Shown piece by piece: positions 26,283 through 35,708 of a stretch of DNA of 64,000 bases. The DNA is from Microbacterium flavum (GTDB lineage Bacteria > Actinomycetota > Actinomycetes > Actinomycetales > Microbacteriaceae): positions 186,001 to 250,000 of the forward strand of contig NZ_JAFLHG010000002.1 of assembly GCF_018717645.1 (NCBI RefSeq). The letters run 5' to 3'. The translations under genes and the position numbers were made by a program. The notes under the pieces are model-generated. The model was given only the letters and a program-made list of their open reading frames with translations, was not told the DNA's origin and did not search any database. Position 1 is the first letter of the stretch. Each line of letters starts with the position of its first letter.

Positions 26283-26881
26283 GCATCGCCACCGCGCCTG
26301 CCCGCCACCGGCCCGGGACAGGCCCCGATCTCGCCCCGTCGACCGAGCGCGCGCGCCGCCTGCACGCCCTCGATCAGCCGTCCGCGCGTCGCCGGCCGCG
26401 CCTCGTGTACGGCATCGTCGCCGTCGCCGGCGCCCTGCTGATCGGCGCGGGTCAGATGGGGCTCTCGATCCTCACGACGCAGAGCTCCTATCAGCTCGCC
26501 ACCCTCTCCAGTCAGCAGCGCGACCTCGACTATCAGAAGCAGATGCTCACCGACTCGCTCGCCGGGCTCAGCTCGCCCCAGTACCTGGCCGCCAACGCCG
26601 CTGCGCTCGGGATGGTCACGGGTCAGGCGCCCGCGTTCCTCCGCCTCAGCGACAGCGCGATCATCGGCACGGATGCCGGCGTGCAGGGCGCCAGCTCGGT
26701 GAACGCGCTCACGTCCGCCGCCGTCGCGAACGCGCTCGTGGCCGGCGTTCCGCTGGTGAACGACCCGAAGGCGACCCTCGACTCGGGCGCGAGCGTGGCC
26801 GACGAGGCGATCGCGGCCGGCGCCGAATCCTCGACACCCCCGGCGATCGCCGACGGTCTGCCGACCCCCGCCACACACTGA
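26279..26881 (+). CDS. ftsL: FtsL-like bitopic division protein
   Basis: 200 residues. Basic cytosolic N-terminus (1-41), one membrane helix (about 42-66), then a short predicted coiled coil (about 70-105: [20 protein letters not shown]) and an Ala/Ser/Thr-rich C-terminal extension. Sequence identity is low in this family; position between rsmH and ftsI, topology, and the [10 protein letters not shown] block after the coil (as in FtsL proteins) make it the FtsL equivalent. It would join FtsQ and FtsB to activate FtsW-FtsI at the septum. The extension of about 90 residues is longer than in enteric FtsL. Confidence 0.75.
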   Translation: MSIATAPARHRPGTGPDLAPSTERARRLHALDQPSARRRPRLVYGIVAVAGALLIGAGQMGLSILTTQSSYQLATLSSQQRDLDYQKQMLTDSLAGLSSPQYLAANAAALGMVTGQAPAFLRLSDSAIIGTDAGVQGASSVNALTSAAVANALVAGVPLVNDPKATLDSGASVADEAIAAGAESSTPPAIADGLPTPATH

Positions 26882-26885
26882 TCTC

Positions 26886-28700
26886 ATGACGACTCGCGCA
26901 ACCCGCAGCCCGCGCCGGCGTACCGTCGTCGCCCTCGCCGTCGTCCTCGGCGTGCTCGCCGCCTTCGTCGTGCGCCTCGTCGACATCCAGGTCGTCAACG
27001 CCAACGACCACATCGCCCAGGCCGAGGATCTCGCGACCGGGGCGTCGCAGACGCTGTACGGTGCCCGCGGTCAGATCGTGGACGAGGACGGCACCGTCCT
27101 CGCGACGAGCACCCTCCTCTACGACGTCCAGATCGACCCGGCCCTCGCGGTGCAGGGCATCGACAAGCTCGACGCGGACGGAACGCCCATCAAGGGCGCC
27201 GACGGGAAGAACGAGAAGGTCCCGTGGCCCGACCTCGCCGCGCGCATCGCCGCGGTCACCGGCCAGACGGCCGCGGACGTCCAGGGGGTCGTCTCGGGCG
27301 CTCTCGCGGAGGACGCCAACTCCCAGTACGCCACGATCAAGCGATACGTCTCGACGGAGGAGTATCGCGCCCTCGTCGCTCTCGACCTGCCCTTCCTCTA
27401 CTTCGACAAGCATCCCTCGCGGGTCTACCCGGACGGCGCCGTGGCGGGCAACATCCTCGGGTTCGTCGGCTCCGACGGAACTCCCCTGGAGGGCGTCGAG
27501 GACCTGCAGCAGGCCTGCCTGCAGCCCACTGACGGCACCCTGAAATACCAGCGTGGCACGAGCGGCGTGATCATCCCCGGTACGGAGCAGGAGAAGCCGG
27601 CGGTCGACGGCGGCACGCTCAAGCTCACGATCGACGGAGACCTGCAGTGGTACATGCAGCAGCTCATCGCCGAGGAGACCGCGAAGTACCAGGCCGAGTG
27701 GGGCGGCATCATCGTCATGGAGGCGAGGACCGGCAAGATCCGGGCGATCGCGGAGACTCCGACCGTCGATCCCAACGATCCGGGCGCGTCCGCCGCGGAC
27801 GACCGAGGCTCGCGCCTGCTGCGCGTCTCGTACGAGCCGGGCTCGACGTTCAAGCCCATCACCGCGGCGACCGCGATCGAGCAGGGCGGCCTCACGCCGA
27901 CCTCCGCCGTCGAGACGCCCGACCGGATCGAGTTCCCCAACGGCGCGGTCATCAACGACTCCGAGAACCACCCCACCGAGAACCTCACGCTCACCGGCGG
28001 CCTCGTCGAGTCCTCGAACGTCGCGATGTCACAGTTCGGCACGACTGTGTCCCCCGAGGTGCGCCAGCAGTACCTCGAGAACTTCGGCGTGGGCGGGGGC
28101 GACGCGCTGAACTGGTCCGGAGCGCCGACGGCCGGCTTCAGCGCCGATGCGGCGGACTGGGACAACCAGACGTATTACACGACCACCTTCGGTCAGGCCT
28201 TCACCGTCACCCCGACCCAGGTGGTCAGCGTCTTCCAGACGATCGCGAACGGCGGCGTCCGCCTGCCCGCGCGGCTCGTCGAGTCGTGCACGAAGGCGGA
28301 CGGGTCGGTCGTCACGCCCGATGAGCCCGCGCCCGTCCAGGTGATCAAGCCGCAGACGGCCGCCGAGGTCTCGCAGATGCTGGAGAACGTGTACGCGCAG
28401 GGCACCCTCGCCGAGGACATCAACATCCCCGGCTACCGCCTGGCCGTGAAGACCGGCACGGCGGAGGTCCCCGACGGCGTCGGCGGATACAAGGACGGTC
28501 TGTTCATGACCTCGCTCGCCGGGTTCGCCCCCGCCGAGGATCCGCAGTACGTTGTTCTGACGCTCTTCGACGAGCCCAAGACCACCCGGATGTCGTCCGC
28601 GAACCGGTCCGTCTTCAAGAAGGCGATGATGCAGGTGCTCACCCACTACCGCATCATGCCGTCGAACGAAGCGACGCCCCTGCTCCCCGTCACCCAGTGA
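26886..28700 (+). CDS. ftsI: Septal peptidoglycan transpeptidase (class B penicillin-binding protein, FtsI)
   Basis: 604 residues. Basic N-terminus, one membrane anchor (about 13-32), a dimerisation region, and the transpeptidase domain with SxxK as STFK (Ser about 320), SxN as SSN in VESSNVAMS, and KTGTAE (about 521-526). It crosslinks septal peptidoglycan together with FtsW. It starts four bases after the ftsL-like stop, in the usual dcw order. A PASTA domain is absent. Only 29 bases separate it from murF, so the usual murE is missing here. Confidence 0.95.
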   Translation: MTTRATRSPRRRTVVALAVVLGVLAAFVVRLVDIQVVNANDHIAQAEDLATGASQTLYGARGQIVDEDGTVLATSTLLYDVQIDPALAVQGIDKLDADGTPIKGADGKNEKVPWPDLAARIAAVTGQTAADVQGVVSGALAEDANSQYATIKRYVSTEEYRALVALDLPFLYFDKHPSRVYPDGAVAGNILGFVGSDGTPLEGVEDLQQACLQPTDGTLKYQRGTSGVIIPGTEQEKPAVDGGTLKLTIDGDLQWYMQQLIAEETAKYQAEWGGIIVMEARTGKIRAIAETPTVDPNDPGASAADDRGSRLLRVSYEPGSTFKPITAATAIEQGGLTPTSAVETPDRIEFPNGAVINDSENHPTENLTLTGGLVESSNVAMSQFGTTVSPEVRQQYLENFGVGGGDALNWSGAPTAGFSADAADWDNQTYYTTTFGQAFTVTPTQVVSVFQTIANGGVRLPARLVESCTKADGSVVTPDEPAPVQVIKPQTAAEVSQMLENVYAQGTLAEDINIPGYRLAVKTGTAEVPDGVGGYKDGLFMTSLAGFAPAEDPQYVVLTLFDEPKTTRMSSANRSVFKKAMMQVLTHYRIMPSNEATPLLPVTQ

Positions 28701-28729
28701 CGCGCCCTGTCGCGTGAGGAACCCCACAC

Positions 28730-30154
28730 ATGATCCGGATGACCCTCGCTGATGTCGCAGACGCCGTCGGAGGCGTGCTCGACCTCGCCCGGTCGGATAC
28801 CCGGGACACGATCGTGTCGGGGATGGTCGACACCGATTCGCGCCTGATCGGCCCCGGCGATGTGTTCGTCGCCAAACCGGGCGATGTCACCGACGGTCAC
28901 CTCTTCGTGCCCGCCGCGGTGGAGGCCGGCGCCGCACTCGCTCTCGTCGAGCACCACGTCGACGCCGAGATCTCGCAGATCGTCGTCCCCGACGTCGTCC
29001 AGGCCCTCGCCGATCTCGCGCGGACCGTCGTCGCGCGTGCGCGGGAGATCGGCGACCTCCGCGTCGTCGGGATCACGGGATCGAACGGCAAGACGACCAC
29101 GAAGAACCTCGTTCAGCGCATCCTGCAGGACGAGGGCGAGACCGTCGCGCCGCGGAACTCCTTCAACAACGATGTCGGCGCTCCCCTCACGATGCTGCGA
29201 GTGGGCGAGGGCACCCGCTTCCTCGTCAGCGAGTTCGGTGCCGACACGGGCGGGATGATCGCGCGGCTCGCCGGCCTCGTGACCCCCGATATCGGCGCGG
29301 TGCTGATGGTCGGCCTCGCCCATGCGGGCGGCTTCGGCGGCATCGAGGCGACGCAGCGCGCGAAGACCGAGCTCGTCCAGGCGATCCGCCCCGGCGGCAT
29401 CGCGGTGCTGAACATCGACGACCCGCGCGTCGCCGCGATGGCCGAGGTCGCCGCCGAGCGCGGTGTCACGGTGCGCTGGTTCGGTCGCGGCCCCGGTGCC
29501 GAGGTCCGCGCCGAGGATGTCGAGGTGAGCGCCGCGGGCACCACGTCGACGATCGTCGTCACGGACGGCAGCGGCGAGCGGCGGATGCCGCTGCACCTGC
29601 AGGTCCTCGGCGAGCACCACGTCATGAACGCGCTGGCCGCGATCGCGATCACCCGCGAATTGGGCGTTGACCCGGAGGACGCCATCGCGCGCCTGGCGAC
29701 GGTGCAGATCGCCGAGCGGTGGCGCATGCAGCCGCTCGGCTCGGAGCGCGTGCGGATCATCAATGACGCGTACAACGCGAGCCCCGACTCGATGTCCGCG
29801 GCGCTGCGCACCCTTGCGCAGATCACCGAGCCCGGTCAGCGCAAGGTCGCCGTCCTGGGTGCGATGAGCGAGCTCGGCGAGGCCGCGGGGGAGGAGCACG
29901 ACCGCGTCGGACTCCAGGCCGTGCGCTTGCGCATCGAGCGCATCGTCGTCGTCGGCCGCGACGCACGCCGACTCTTCCTCGCGGCGATCGGGGAAGGGTC
30001 GTGGGACGGGGAGGCCGTGTTCTTCGAGACCTCCGACGAGGCCTACGACTACCTCATGACCGAGCTCCGCGACGGCGACCGCGTCCTCGTGAAGTCGTCC
30101 AACTCCGCCGGGCTCCGCCACCTGGGCGATCGTCTGGGAGAATCGTTCTCGTGA
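28730..30154 (+). CDS. murF: UDP-MurNAc-tripeptide-D-alanyl-D-alanine ligase
   Basis: 474 residues. It adds D-Ala-D-Ala to the UDP-MurNAc tripeptide. The ATP loop GITGSNGKTTTKNLV (about 113-127), the LVSEFGADTGGMIARL block and the NDAYNASPDSMSAALRTL segment identify MurF rather than MurE or MurC. GAGGAA ten bases before ATG 28730 is the ribosome site. Its stop overlaps the GTG of mraY. Confidence 0.95.
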   Translation: MIRMTLADVADAVGGVLDLARSDTRDTIVSGMVDTDSRLIGPGDVFVAKPGDVTDGHLFVPAAVEAGAALALVEHHVDAEISQIVVPDVVQALADLARTVVARAREIGDLRVVGITGSNGKTTTKNLVQRILQDEGETVAPRNSFNNDVGAPLTMLRVGEGTRFLVSEFGADTGGMIARLAGLVTPDIGAVLMVGLAHAGGFGGIEATQRAKTELVQAIRPGGIAVLNIDDPRVAAMAEVAAERGVTVRWFGRGPGAEVRAEDVEVSAAGTTSTIVVTDGSGERRMPLHLQVLGEHHVMNALAAIAITRELGVDPEDAIARLATVQIAERWRMQPLGSERVRIINDAYNASPDSMSAALRTLAQITEPGQRKVAVLGAMSELGEAAGEEHDRVGLQAVRLRIERIVVVGRDARRLFLAAIGEGSWDGEAVFFETSDEAYDYLMTELRDGDRVLVKSSNSAGLRHLGDRLGESFS

Positions 30155-31260
30155 GATCCCTGCTGTCCGCCGCCACGATCTCCCTGGCCTTCACCCTGTT
30201 CCTCACGCCGCTGTTCATCCGGCTCTTCGAGAAGCTCGGCTGGGGCCAGGTGATCCGCACGCCGGAGGACGGTCACAACCCCTCGCACCACGCCAAGCGC
30301 GGCACCCCCACGATGGGCGGGGTCATCTTCATCCTCGGCTCGATCGTCGGGTACCTCGTGGGAACCCTGACCGGCGGCTCCCCGCCCTCGATCTCCGGGC
30401 TGCTGGTCATCTGGATGATGGTGGGACTCGGCGCGGTCGGATTCATCGACGATTACATGAAGGTGCGCCAGCAGCGCAGCCTCGGACTCTCCGGCTGGCG
30501 GAAGGTCGTCGGCCAGGTCGCCGTCGCCGTGCCCTTCGCCATCCTCGCCCTGAACTTCCCGAACAGCGTCGGACAGACCCCGGCATCGCCCTACATCTCG
30601 TTCTTCCGCGACATCCCCATGCTGTCCTTCCTCGCCTTGGGCGCGGTGATCGGCTGGATCGCCTACCTCGTGTGGATCTCGTTCCTCTCGGTCGCCTGGT
30701 CGAACGCCACGAACCTCACGGACGGACTCGACGGGCTCGCGACCGGCGCGGGCATCTTCACCGTCTCCGCCTACAGCCTCGTCACGTTCTGGCAGTTCCA
30801 GCAGCGGTGCACATCCGAAGCGCTCGTCACGGCCTATCAGGCCGCGTGCTACGACACGGCCGACCCGATGGACCTCACGATCATCGCGGCATCCTTCGTC
30901 GGTGCGCTCGTCGGCTTCCTCTGGTGGAACGCGCCGAAGGCGAAGATCTTCATGGGCGACGTCGGCTCGATGGCGATCGGCGGCGTGATCGTCGCGATGG
31001 CCGTCCTCTCGCGGACCGAGCTGCTCTCCGTGATCATCGCGGGCATCTTCATCATCGGCCCCGGCTCGGTGATCCTCCAGCGCCTGTACTTCAAGGCGAC
31101 AGGCGGCAAGCGCCTGTTCCTCATGAGTCCGTTCCACCATCACCTGGAGATGCGGGGGTGGCCGGAGATCACGATCGTCGTGCGGATGTGGATCATCGCC
31201 GGCATCCTCGCGGTCATGGGCGTCGGACTGTTCTACGTCGCCTGGTTGGCCGCGCAGTGA
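30151..31260 (+). CDS. mraY: Phospho-MurNAc-pentapeptide translocase
   Basis: 369 residues, about ten membrane helices. It makes lipid I from UDP-MurNAc-pentapeptide and undecaprenyl phosphate. Conserved cytosolic segments are present: HAKRGTPTMGGVIF, GFIDDYMKV with the catalytic Asp pair, NATNLTDGLDGLATG, FMGDVGSMAIGG, and SPFHHHLEMRGWPE. I chose GTG 30151, which overlaps the murF stop (GTGA), because the family N-terminus begins there with the first membrane helix. Confidence 0.96.
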   Translation: MRSLLSAATISLAFTLFLTPLFIRLFEKLGWGQVIRTPEDGHNPSHHAKRGTPTMGGVIFILGSIVGYLVGTLTGGSPPSISGLLVIWMMVGLGAVGFIDDYMKVRQQRSLGLSGWRKVVGQVAVAVPFAILALNFPNSVGQTPASPYISFFRDIPMLSFLALGAVIGWIAYLVWISFLSVAWSNATNLTDGLDGLATGAGIFTVSAYSLVTFWQFQQRCTSEALVTAYQAACYDTADPMDLTIIAASFVGALVGFLWWNAPKAKIFMGDVGSMAIGGVIVAMAVLSRTELLSVIIAGIFIIGPGSVILQRLYFKATGGKRLFLMSPFHHHLEMRGWPEITIVVRMWIIAGILAVMGVGLFYVAWLAAQ

Positions 31261-32783
31261 GCGCCGGAACCGGGTCCGCGCCGCGCGACCTCGACCTCCT
31301 GCAGAGCTGGCATGCGGACTGGAGCGGCCTCCGGGTCGCCGTCCTCGGTCTCTCGGTCACCGGCTTCTCCGCCGCGGACACGCTCGCCGAACTCGGCGCC
31401 GACGTGCTCGTCGTGACCGAACGCGCCGCAGACGAGTACGCGAGCCTGCTCCCCGTCATCGGCGCGCGCCTGTGGACGGGCGATCTGCAGACCGTCCCGG
31501 CCGAGCTCGTCGCGTTCGCGCCGGAGGTCGTCGTCGCCTCTCCGGGCTTCGCTCCCCACCACCCGGTCATCGCCTGGGCGCAGCAGAGCGGGATCGCGCT
31601 CTGGGGGGATATCGAGCTCGCCTGGCGGGTGCGGGACAAGGTGCTCCGCCCCGACGGCACGCCCGCCGACTGGATCCTGATCACCGGGACGAACGGCAAG
31701 ACGACCACGACGGAGCTCACCGCCTCGATGCTCGTCGCGGGCGGGCTGCGCGCCGCCCCGGTCGGGAACATCGGGGTGCCCGTCCTGGATGCGGTGCGCG
31801 ATCCGGCGGGATTCGACGCCCTCGTCGTCGAGCTGTCCAGTCACCAGCTCTGGTACCTGTCGCTCGCCTCCGGGGACCAGGCCCTCTCGCCGCACGCGAG
31901 CGTCTGCCTGAATCTCGCCGACGACCACCTCGAGTGGCATGGCTCCTTCGCCGCCTACCGTGACGCCAAGGCCGTCGTGTACCGCCGCACCCGCATCGCC
32001 TGCGTCTACAACAAGGCCGACATCGCCACCCGCGAGATGGTCGAGGAGGCCGAGGTGATCGAGGGATGCCGTGCCATCGGCTTCGATCTCGGCATTCCCG
32101 GGCCGAGCGACATGGGCGTCGTCGACGGCATCCTCGTCGACCGGGCGTTCCTCGAGGAGCGTCGCTCGAGCGCCCTGGAGCTGACCACGGTCGCGGACCT
32201 CTCCGCGCGCGGTCTCGCCGCTCCGCACATCGTGTCGAACATCCTGGCGGCCGCGGCACTCGCGCGGTCGCTCGGCGTCGAGCCCGAGGCGATAGCCCGG
32301 GCGCTGTCGCAGTTCCGCCTGGATCCGCACCGCATCGAGGTGGTCGCCGTCGCCGGCGGCGTCACCTGGGTGGATGACTCGAAGGCCACCAACCCGCACG
32401 CGGCCGCCTCGTCGCTCGCAGCCTTCCCCGGCGCGGTGTGGGTGGTGGGCGGGCTCCTCAAGGGCGTCGACATCTCGGCGCTCGTCTCCGCGCGCGGCGC
32501 GGGGGTGAAGGCCGCCATCGTCATCGGCGCGGAGCGGGCGCAGATCGTCGAGGCGTTCGCACGACACGCGCCCGCCATTCCGCTGTTCGAGGTCGACCAC
32601 GCTCAGACTGAAGACGTCATGGCGGAGGTCGTCGAACTGGCGGCTCGGATCGTCCGTGACGGAGACGTGGTCCTCCTCGCTCCGGCCGCGGCATCCTTCG
32701 ATCAGTTCTCCTCCTACGCCGACCGCGGCACCCGCTTCGCGAGGGCCGTGCAGGACAGGTTCGGCGGAAGCGCCGACGAGTGA
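31257..32783 (+). CDS. murD: UDP-MurNAc-L-alanine-D-glutamate ligase
   Basis: 508 residues, GTG start inside the mraY stop. It adds D-Glu to UDP-MurNAc-L-Ala. Visible: N-terminal nucleotide fold (VAVLGLSVTGFSAADTLAELG), ATP loop ILITGTNGKTTTTELT, and the C-terminal NPHAAASSLAAF and VWVVGGLLKG blocks. The open frame extends far upstream through mraY, but that part is out-of-frame noise. The stop overlaps the ftsW GTG, continuing a chain of four coupled genes. Confidence 0.95.
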   Translation: MSAGTGSAPRDLDLLQSWHADWSGLRVAVLGLSVTGFSAADTLAELGADVLVVTERAADEYASLLPVIGARLWTGDLQTVPAELVAFAPEVVVASPGFAPHHPVIAWAQQSGIALWGDIELAWRVRDKVLRPDGTPADWILITGTNGKTTTTELTASMLVAGGLRAAPVGNIGVPVLDAVRDPAGFDALVVELSSHQLWYLSLASGDQALSPHASVCLNLADDHLEWHGSFAAYRDAKAVVYRRTRIACVYNKADIATREMVEEAEVIEGCRAIGFDLGIPGPSDMGVVDGILVDRAFLEERRSSALELTTVADLSARGLAAPHIVSNILAAAALARSLGVEPEAIARALSQFRLDPHRIEVVAVAGGVTWVDDSKATNPHAAASSLAAFPGAVWVVGGLLKGVDISALVSARGAGVKAAIVIGAERAQIVEAFARHAPAIPLFEVDHAQTEDVMAEVVELAARIVRDGDVVLLAPAAASFDQFSSYADRGTRFARAVQDRFGGSADE

Positions 32784-34072
32784 CGACGGGGGTGCCGGTG
32801 GCCACGACCACGACAGGGCGCACCCGACCGACCGCACCGCCGCATCCCGGGGAGGCGCCCGGGGCGGGCTCCTCGCGAACCGGCGGCTTCGCCGCGCGCG
32901 TCTCGCTCGGCAGGGTCACCTCCGCCGTCCCGCCCGAGTTCCTGCTCATCGCCTCGACGGCCCTGATCCTGACCGGGTTCGGTCTCGTCATGGTGCTGTC
33001 GGCGACGATGGCCGAGTCCCTCGCCGCCGGCGCGGGGCCGTTCGAGACGGTGCTCAAGCAGGCCGCCTTCGCGATCATCGGCATCCCGCTGATGTTCCTC
33101 GCGAGCCGCCTGCCGGTCACGTTCTGGAAGAAGATCGCCTGGCCGGCGCTCATCGTCACGATCGGCGTCCAGCTGCTCGTCTTCGTCCCCGGCCTCGGCG
33201 TCATCAACGACGGCAACCAGAACTGGATCCAGGTCGGCGGCTTCCAGATGCAGCCCTCCGAGTTCCTGAAGCTCTCCCTGACGCTGTGGCTCGGCTACGT
33301 CATGTACCGCAAGCAGAGCCTCCTGCGCCTGTGGCGGCACGTCTTCATCCCGGTCGTCCCCGTCGGGGCGCTCGTGATCGGCCTCGTCGCGGTCGGCAGC
33401 CACGACCTCGGCACGGGACTGATCCTCATGGCGATCCTCCTCGGCTGCCTCTTCTTCTCCGGGGTGCGTCTGCGCCTGTTCGTCATCCCCCTCGTCCTCG
33501 TCGTCGGCGCCGCGGCGCTGTTCGCCGTGACCAGCCCGAACCGCATGCGCCGCATCATGAGCTTCCTCGATGTGGACAGCACGGCCTGTTACGACACCAC
33601 CTGCTACCAGCCCCTGCACGGCGTCTGGGGGCTCGCCAACGGCGGCATCTTCGGGCTGGGGCTCGGCAACTCCCGAGAGAAGTACGGATGGCTGCCCGCG
33701 CAGGCCAACGACTACATCTTCGCGATCCTCGGCGAGGAGCTGGGGCTCATCGGATGCCTCGTCGTCCTGGCCCTGTTCACCCTTTTCGCCGTCGGCGCCT
33801 TCCACGTCATCCGCAAGACGAACGACCCCTTCATCCGCATCGTCGCCGGCGGCATCACCGTGTGGATCGTCGGCCAGGCGCTCGTGAACATCGGCGTGGT
33901 GCTGCGGCTGTTCCCGGTCCTCGGCGTCCCGCTGCCGTTCATGTCGCAGGGCGGAACCTCGCTGCTGTCGGTGCTCGTGGCGTGCGGCGTCCTGCTGTCC
34001 TTCGCCCGCACCATCCCCGACCGACGCTCCGCGCTGCCGCCGATCGCGGCGACGCCGGCCCGGCACCGCTGA
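32780..34072 (+). CDS. ftsW: Septal peptidoglycan polymerase FtsW (SEDS family)
   Basis: 430 residues with a proline-rich cytosolic N-terminus (about 1-50) and ten predicted membrane helices. SEDS hallmarks: NDGNQNWIQVGGFQMQPSEF with the PSE motif, SHDLGTGLILMAI with the conserved Asp, and LPFMSQGGTSLLSVL near the end. The large extracellular loop contains a Cys pair in TACYDTTCYQP. FtsW polymerises lipid II at the septum with FtsI. GTG overlaps the murD stop. Confidence 0.95.
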   Translation: MTTGVPVATTTTGRTRPTAPPHPGEAPGAGSSRTGGFAARVSLGRVTSAVPPEFLLIASTALILTGFGLVMVLSATMAESLAAGAGPFETVLKQAAFAIIGIPLMFLASRLPVTFWKKIAWPALIVTIGVQLLVFVPGLGVINDGNQNWIQVGGFQMQPSEFLKLSLTLWLGYVMYRKQSLLRLWRHVFIPVVPVGALVIGLVAVGSHDLGTGLILMAILLGCLFFSGVRLRLFVIPLVLVVGAAALFAVTSPNRMRRIMSFLDVDSTACYDTTCYQPLHGVWGLANGGIFGLGLGNSREKYGWLPAQANDYIFAILGEELGLIGCLVVLALFTLFAVGAFHVIRKTNDPFIRIVAGGITVWIVGQALVNIGVVLRLFPVLGVPLPFMSQGGTSLLSVLVACGVLLSFARTIPDRRSALPPIAATPARHR

Positions 34073-34099
34073 CGCGACGGCGGTCGACGGGCGGACGGG

Positions 34100-34105
34100 T
34101 ACCCT
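34100..34105 (+). promoter_or_regulatory. -10-like element before murG (leaderless pattern)
   Basis: TACCCT (34100-34105), seven bases before GTG 34113 and with no ribosome site between. It suggests an internal promoter in the dcw cluster. Confidence 0.4.
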
Positions 34106-34112
34106 CGTTCGA

Positions 34113-35219
34113 GTGAGCGCAGCGCAAATCCCGACGACCTACCTGCTCGCGGGCGGCGGCACCGCGGGGCACGTGAACCCGCTGCTGGCCGTCGCCGACG
34201 GTCTCCGCGAGCGGGACACCGAGGCATCCGTCTTCGTCCTCGGCACGCGCGAGGGCCTCGAGTCGCGCCTCGTGCCCGAGCGCGGCTACGAGCTGCTCAT
34301 CGTCGACAAGGTTCCCTTCCCGCGCCGGCCCGACCTCGCCGCGGCGCGGTTCCCCGCCGCCTGGCGGAGGGCGGTCGCGCAGGTGCGCGCGCACATCCGC
34401 ACCCACCGGGTCGACATCGTGGTCGGCTTCGGCGGCTACGCCTCGGCACCCGCCTACGTCGCCGCGCGGCGCGAAGGCATCCCCGTCGTCGTCCACGAGG
34501 CGAACGCGCGGCCTGGGCTCGCGAACATCCTGGGGGCACGCGGCGCGGCTGCGGTGGGGGTGACCTTCCCGGGGACGCCGCTGCGCGGGGGCGAGGTCGT
34601 CGGGATGCCGCTGCGGCGCGAGATCACGGCCCTCGACCGCGCGTCCGTCCGCGCCGAGGCGGCGGGCTTCTTCGGCCTCGATCCGGCCCGCCCGGTCCTC
34701 CTCGTCTTCGGCGGATCGCTCGGCGCCGTCCGCCTGAACGACGCCCTCGCGGGGTCGTGGCGCGACATCGTCGGTGCCGGCTGGCAGATCCTCCACGCCG
34801 TCGGGACGCGCAACGACGCCCTGCCCTCACCCGACGCGGCATACGTCGTCGTCCCGTACCTCGACCGCATGGACCTCGCGCTGGGGCTCGCCGATCTCGT
34901 CGTCTCACGCGCGGGCGCAGCCACCGTGAGCGAGCTCATGGCCCTCGGCCTGCCGGCCGTCTACGTGCCGTACGCCGTCGGCAACGGGGAACAGGCGCGC
35001 AACGCCGCCGCCGCGGTGGCCGCGGGGGCCGCGCGCCTCATCCCGGATGCCGCGTTCACCCCCGACCGGGTGCGCAGCGACATCCTGCCCCTTCTGTCCG
35101 GCGGCGAGGCGCTCGCAGCGATGCGCGCGGCGGCCGCGCGGCTTGCGCCGGATGCCCGCGCGGGCACGGCGAACGTCATCGCGCAGATCGACCGCGTGGC
35201 GGCGCGTCCGCGCCGCTGA
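34113..35219 (+). CDS. murG: UDP-GlcNAc transferase making lipid II
   Basis: 368 residues of GT-B fold. It adds GlcNAc to lipid I on the inner membrane face. Motifs: LLAGGGTAGHVNPLLAVADGL, VGFGGYASAPAYVAAR, FGGSLGAVRLND, ADLVVSRAGAATVSELMALGLPAVYVPY. GTG start 40 bases after ftsW. Transcription then meets the inverted gntR gene, with stops 117 bases apart, which breaks the usual murG-murC succession. Confidence 0.96.
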   Translation: MSAAQIPTTYLLAGGGTAGHVNPLLAVADGLRERDTEASVFVLGTREGLESRLVPERGYELLIVDKVPFPRRPDLAAARFPAAWRRAVAQVRAHIRTHRVDIVVGFGGYASAPAYVAARREGIPVVVHEANARPGLANILGARGAAAVGVTFPGTPLRGGEVVGMPLRREITALDRASVRAEAAGFFGLDPARPVLLVFGGSLGAVRLNDALAGSWRDIVGAGWQILHAVGTRNDALPSPDAAYVVVPYLDRMDLALGLADLVVSRAGAATVSELMALGLPAVYVPYAVGNGEQARNAAAAVAAGAARLIPDAAFTPDRVRSDILPLLSGGEALAAMRAAAARLAPDARAGTANVIAQIDRVAARPRR

Positions 35220-35336
35220 CGCGCCACCACGCGGCGCCGCACCAACTCCGCACAAGCGCACGTACTCCGCCCCGAAAGCCCCGGATGCCTGCGGAGCACG
35301 CGACGAACTGCGGGGTTCGTGCGCCCTCGCGGCGAC

Positions 35337-35708
35337 TCAGCCGGCGACGGGCGGGTCGGGGCGGAGCGCGGCCGCGACCAGCGCCAGGGCGCGGTCGGGG
35401 TCCAGGCGCAGGCTCCGGATCTGCGCGGCGAACGCCGCCGCCGCTCGCTGGGCCTGCTGCGTCGCGGCATCCCCCTGCGGCGCGACGAACGAGCCGTTCC
35501 GCCCCCTCGTCTCGATGAAGCCGGCGGCCTCCAGTTCGCGGTAGGCGCGGGCGACGGTGCCCGGCGCGACGCCGAGGTCGTCCGCGAGGCGCCGCACCGT
35601 CGGCAGCCGCGATCCGGCGGGAAGTCCGCCCGCGGCGATCTCGTCGACGAACTGCGCGCGGAGCTGCTCGTACGGCGCTACGGGCGACGCCGGATCGACG
35701 ACGATCAT
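35337..35708 (-). CDS. GntR-family regulator, YtrA type (short effector tail)
   Basis: 123 residues: GntR winged helix-turn-helix (about 8-75) with the typical blocks PPYEQ-like PVAPYEQLRAQ, SRLPTVRRLADDLGVAPGTVARAYRELEAAGFIETRGRNGS, and a short C-terminal tail of about 45 residues, as in the YtrA group, which usually represses adjacent transporter or membrane genes. Its ATG overlaps the end of the upstream membrane-protein gene (TGATC-type junction, four bases shared), so the two are one unit. No effector is known. It sits inverted inside the dcw cluster. Confidence 0.85.
   Translation of the reverse strand: MIVVDPASPVAPYEQLRAQFVDEIAAGGLPAGSRLPTVRRLADDLGVAPGTVARAYRELEAAGFIETRGRNGSFVAPQGDAATQQAQRAAAAFAAQIRSLRLDPDRALALVAAALRPDPPVAG

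Noticed and set aside
30672..31256. Apparent N-terminal extension of murD through mraY
   Set aside because: The residues have no MurD similarity; the GTG overlapping the mraY stop gives the normal protein.
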